From: Syntrophomonadaceae bacterium
GTDB taxonomy: Bacteria; Bacillota; Syntrophomonadia; Syntrophomonadales; Syntrophomonadaceae
Length of the DNA stretch: 7,112 nt
Assembly (NCBI GenBank): GCA_012840625.1
Contig: DUSB01000081.1
Coordinates: 1 to 7,112, forward strand
Direction: 5' to 3'
The notes below the pieces were generated by a model. The model was not told the DNA's origin, searched no databases, and saw only the letters and a program-made list of their open reading frames with translations. Shown here in pieces: positions 5,566-7,112 of this stretch. Within the stretch, counting starts at the first letter, position 1; every line of letters begins with the position of its first letter. A program made the translations under genes and the position numbers.

Positions 5566-5934
5566 ATGTTTCGTGAACTAAACCGCAAAGCGATTATAGA
5601 AACTTTAGCACAGCAGATAAGAAAAAAGGAGCACCATGATTTCGTTTTTGACAGTATGTCTCAGGGGGGCGATGGCTGCAGCCTGGGTGCCTCGGTAAAC
5701 TACCATATCACCGCTATCGGCATTTGTCGCCGGGGAAAGAGCTGGATATGGTATGTGGAAGGCGGCGGGCCACATGGCTACTGGATTACTGAATCCGACT
5801 CCGAGGAAACCGACTGCCCGCAGCAGGCATTTTCTGATCCGGAAAAAGCCCTGGCGAGTCTGTCTACTTATCTGCGCAAACGAGCAGAACGGGAATCGGC
5901 CCCGGAATGGGGTACGGTGCGCGCACCTTTTTAA
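5566..5934 (+). CDS. Conserved-looking hypothetical protein, 122 residues
   Basis: I do not recognise this family. The product is soluble, with no signal peptide or membrane segment. It starts with a helical basic part (MFRELNRKAIIETLAQQIRKKE), then a probable beta-rich core with a Ser/Gly-rich segment (DSMSQGGDGCSLGASVNYHITAIG), an aromatic stretch WIWYVEGGGPHGYW (about 60-73), an acidic ESDSEE turn and a C-terminal helix (DPEKALASLSTYLRKRAERE). The core is compatible with a small alpha/beta domain, but no catalytic motif stands out. The frame is open to an ATG at 5554, but the promoter and GGTGA at 5556-5560 favour 5566 (five-base spacing). It is divergent from flaG and shares a terminator with the gene at 6011. 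Overlapping minus-strand frames are longer-lived than average but have no promoter or ribosome site. Confidence 0.7.
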   Translation: MFRELNRKAIIETLAQQIRKKEHHDFVFDSMSQGGDGCSLGASVNYHITAIGICRRGKSWIWYVEGGGPHGYWITESDSEETDCPQQAFSDPEKALASLSTYLRKRAERESAPEWGTVRAPF

Positions 5935-5944
5935 TATATACATA

Positions 5945-5995
5945 AAAGCCGGGTAAAAGTTCTGCCCCTGCCGACAGATTCTTTTACCCGGCTTT
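5945..5995. terminator. Bidirectional terminator with 15-bp perfect inverted repeat
   Basis: AAAGCCGGGTAAAAG (5945-5959) is perfectly complementary to CTTTTACCCGGCTTT (5981-5995) around a 21-base loop. It lies between two convergent stops (5934 plus, 6011 minus), 10 and 15 bases away. Each strand ends the stem in a short T run (GGCTTT on plus, GGCTTTT on minus). It probably ends both transcripts. Confidence 0.8.
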
Positions 5996-6010
5996 CATAA
6001 TTAGTCCGAA

Positions 6011-6436
6011 TTACACGTATAAAAGATAGATATGGGAACAACCGATCACTATGATTAATACAGCAATAATCCGCAGCATCCTAGTGGCATTCTTAATCCC
6101 CAAACGCTGATATACCCCCCAAGTGGCAAAAGGATAGCGAAAAAACAATACCCCCAGAGCTATCAAGCCCAGACCCAGTATCCAGCCGTAAACAACAGCA
6201 CTAAAATAGATTTTAGCAATAATTACCGCTATTATTAAACCAAATAACAGGGTAAACCCGATCTTTACAAAACGATCCAGATTGCTGTTGCTGAATTCAA
6301 CAAAGCCTTCAATCGCTTCCCGACATTCTGTAGAACAATACTCAAAGGTAGTAAGCGCCTCTTTTTTATTAACTTGAAAGGGTAATGCTTTTTCATCAAT
6401 ACTTACATCCCGGCAATAGGCACAACGATCCACCAT
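6011..6436 (-). CDS. Membrane protein with N-terminal CxxC...CxxxC zinc-site and three helices
   Basis: The 141-residue product opens with MVDRCAYCRD and continues to YCSTEC, giving C5-x2-C8-x25-C34-x3-C38. This spacing looks like a small treble-clef or TRASH-like zinc site. Hydrophobic segments then lie at about 59-77, 80-99 and 121-140, separated by a basic loop (RYPFATWGVYQRLGIKNATRM), so the zinc domain is probably cytosolic and anchored at the membrane. I cannot name a family or a function; metal sensing or protein-protein contact at the membrane are guesses. A G-rich ribosome site (AGGGAGG) precedes the ATG. An extended -10 (6498-6506) lies upstream and the shared terminator at 5945-5995 downstream, so it seems monocistronic. 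Confidence 0.75.
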   Translation of the reverse strand: MVDRCAYCRDVSIDEKALPFQVNKKEALTTFEYCSTECREAIEGFVEFSNSNLDRFVKIGFTLLFGLIIAVIIAKIYFSAVVYGWILGLGLIALGVLFFRYPFATWGVYQRLGIKNATRMLRIIAVLIIVIGCSHIYLLYV

Positions 6437-6467
6437 ACCCCTCCCTTCATATGTAATATACTAATAC

Positions 6468-6484
6468 TTTATTTATAAAATAAA
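6468..6484. repeat. AT-rich inverted repeat in the leader of the 6011 gene
   Basis: TTTATTT (6468-6474) and AAATAAA (6478-6484) are perfect inverted arms around ATA. It lies between the inferred start site (about 6491) and the ATG at 6436. It could be an operator, but such AT-rich matches arise easily by chance. Confidence 0.3.
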
Positions 6485-6497
6485 ACCAAATTCCTAT

Positions 6498-6506
6498 TTT
6501 ATACCA
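6498..6506 (-). promoter_or_regulatory. Extended -10 promoter of the 6011 gene
   Basis: On the minus strand TGGTATAAA (6498-6506) matches an extended -10 element with TATAAA as the hexamer. No convincing -35 lies 17 bases upstream. The inferred leader is about 55 bases. Confidence 0.45.
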
Positions 6507-6605
6507 TAGCAGAAATCTTCTATTTGTCTATATTTTCATGGCAAACTGACACATTTTATCTTGATATCATTAAAAGGACAATTTATAGATAAAAGCTTTT
6601 ACTTC

Positions 6606-6624
6606 AGATACAGATAATACAGAT
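6606..6624 (-). repeat. Inverted copy of the 2770-2788 segment
   Basis: The reverse complement of this 19-base stretch agrees with 2770-2788 at 14 of 19 positions. It marks the left side of the repeat material in region B, while the direct motif AATCTGTGT (6855-6863) marks the right side. Confidence 0.4.
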
Positions 6625-6645
6625 TTAACGGCTTTACATACGGCA

Positions 6646-6667
6646 GGGGAAAGCTAAAAACTTCCCC
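6646..6667. repeat. Hairpin of the GGGGAA...TTCCCC type
   Basis: GGGGAA (6646-6651) pairs with TTCCCC (6662-6667) around a loop containing AGCTAAAAAC. It is a weaker relative of the hairpins in region A. No T tract follows. Confidence 0.5.
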
Positions 6668-6675
6668 TGGAGCAG

Positions 6676-6720
6676 ACCCCTGACATAAACCTCCATACCC
6701 CCCTCCCAGGAGAAGCTTTA
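6676..6720 (+). repeat. Dispersed non-coding repeat, copy B
   Basis: This segment has the same block order as 2543-2587: ACCCCTGA, CCATA, a CCCCCCTC run, CAG, a GAG-A arm and GCTTT. The two copies lie in unrelated gene neighbourhoods 4.1 kb apart and are both non-coding. Confidence 0.5.
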
Positions 6721-6821
6721 TTTTACTGCAGGAATTTCAGGACTTTAGAATCATTGTCATTTATAAAGCTTCAGCCTTAATCTAGGTCTTAAAACCGCTA
6801 TATGTCCATGACTCCCACGCA

Positions 6822-6843
6822 GGGGGAAGCTAAAGACTTCCGC
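6822..6843. repeat. Decayed hairpin GGGGGAAG...CTTCCGC
   Basis: GGAAG and CTTCC can pair around CTAAAGA, with a G:G mismatch outside. The GGGGAAGCTAAA start resembles the hairpin at 6646, which supports a diverged second copy. Confidence 0.35.
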
Positions 6844-7090
6844 TAAGCAGTGCTAATCTGTGTGCAAAATCCAGCGCCCGTCAATGCCCCGGTATCTACC
6901 TATTCATCATACCCTATTCTGAGTGGGGATATTTTCTGAACTTCCATTTAACTCCGCTGTAAATGTACGTCAAAATCAGCAGAACCCCCCTTGCTCCTGC
7001 CAAGTCTATTAACAGAAATAGTGCATAAATATTACACAAAGCACTTTATCCATTCAGTCGAAAATGTTAGACTTTATTGCAAAGCCAATA

Positions 7091-7097
7091 AGGAGGT
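7091..7097 (+). promoter_or_regulatory. Ribosome binding site AGGAGGT for a gene starting at the window edge
   Basis: AGGAGGT preceded by A gives a near-perfect anti-16S match. The ATG at 7109 begins eleven bases after it, slightly far but acceptable. A TTG at 7099 is too close. Confidence 0.6.
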
Positions 7098-7108
7098 CTT
7101 GGTCTACT

Positions 7109-7112
7109 ATGA
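7109..7112 (+). CDS. Start of an unseen plus-strand gene
   Basis: Only ATG and one further base are present. The assignment rests on the strong ribosome site at 7091-7097 and the long gene-free upstream stretch. Nothing can be said of the product. Confidence 0.45.

Larger units (their letters stand above)
6437..7108. other. 672-base gene-free stretch (region B) between divergent genes
   Basis: No credible reading frame was seen. From left to right it holds the promoter region of the minus gene at 6011 (6437-6510), then repeat material from about 6600 to 6875: an inverted segment (6606-6624), a GGGGAA...TTCCCC hairpin (6646-6667), a copy of the ACCCCTGA block (6676-6720), a decayed hairpin (6822-6843) and AATCTGTGT (6855-6863). 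The last 230 bases, up to the ribosome site at 7091, are AT-rich upstream sequence of the next gene. I found no clear riboswitch there and only weak promoter-like sequences. Confidence 0.6.

Noticed and set aside
5605..5943. 112-residue minus-strand frame opposite the 5566 gene
   Set aside because: It would run across the region between the shared terminator and the plus gene, has no promoter or ribosome site, and its composition looks like a reverse-frame shadow.
6590..6601. TAAAAGCTTTTA palindrome as an operator
   Set aside because: It is far from any start codon on either strand and of a kind expected by chance in AT-rich DNA.

Overview
The window looks like chromosomal DNA of a motile, spore-former-type low/medium-GC Gram-positive bacterium. 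Bacillota, class Clostridia, is the best guess, and a Syntrophomonas-like anaerobe is possible but unproven. The basis is strong AGGAGG-type ribosome binding sites, TTG and GTG starts, sigma-A and sigma-D/sigma-28 type promoters, a FlaG/FliS flagellar block, and small CxxC zinc-ribbon proteins of a kind common in Clostridia. No prophage, CRISPR, rRNA or tRNA gene was seen.

Layout. (1) 1-2500, plus strand: a molybdate/tungstate ABC importer operon, with the 3' end of the substrate-binding protein gene (modA), the permease gene (modB) and the ATPase gene (modC). (2) 2501-2861: a gene-free convergent gap filled with GC-rich hairpins and ending in a terminator that serves the minus-strand gene beyond it. 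(3) 2862-3152, minus: a small double-CxxC zinc-ribbon protein with its own good sigma-A promoter. (4) 3300-5323, minus: a flagellar block read in the order flaG, fliS, a FliT-like coiled-coil gene and a FlgN-like coiled-coil gene. It is driven by a sigma-28 type promoter whose -10 is overlapped by a 16-bp palindrome. (5) 5566-5934, plus: an unrecognised 122-residue protein with an extended -10 promoter and, further upstream, a possible second sigma-28 type promoter. (6) 6011-6436, minus: a CxxC/CxxxC zinc-site protein with three membrane helices, sharing a 15-bp inverted-repeat terminator with the previous gene. (7) 6437-7108: a 672-base gene-free stretch with a second copy of the repeat material seen in region 2. 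(8) A ribosome binding site and start codon at the last bases, opening a plus-strand gene outside the window.

How they work together. ModABC would import molybdate or tungstate for molybdopterin enzymes such as formate dehydrogenases (family knowledge; no such enzyme is in view). The flagellar block groups export chaperones: FliS for flagellin and probably FliT-like and FlgN-like proteins for cap and hook-junction proteins. The cap gene fliD, which usually lies between flaG and fliS, is absent.

The most interesting unexplained material is the pair of related non-coding repeat regions (2501-2861 and about 6600-6875), the palindrome on the flaG promoter, and the two unrecognised genes at 5566 and 6011. 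I found no clear evidence for a wholly new multi-gene system.
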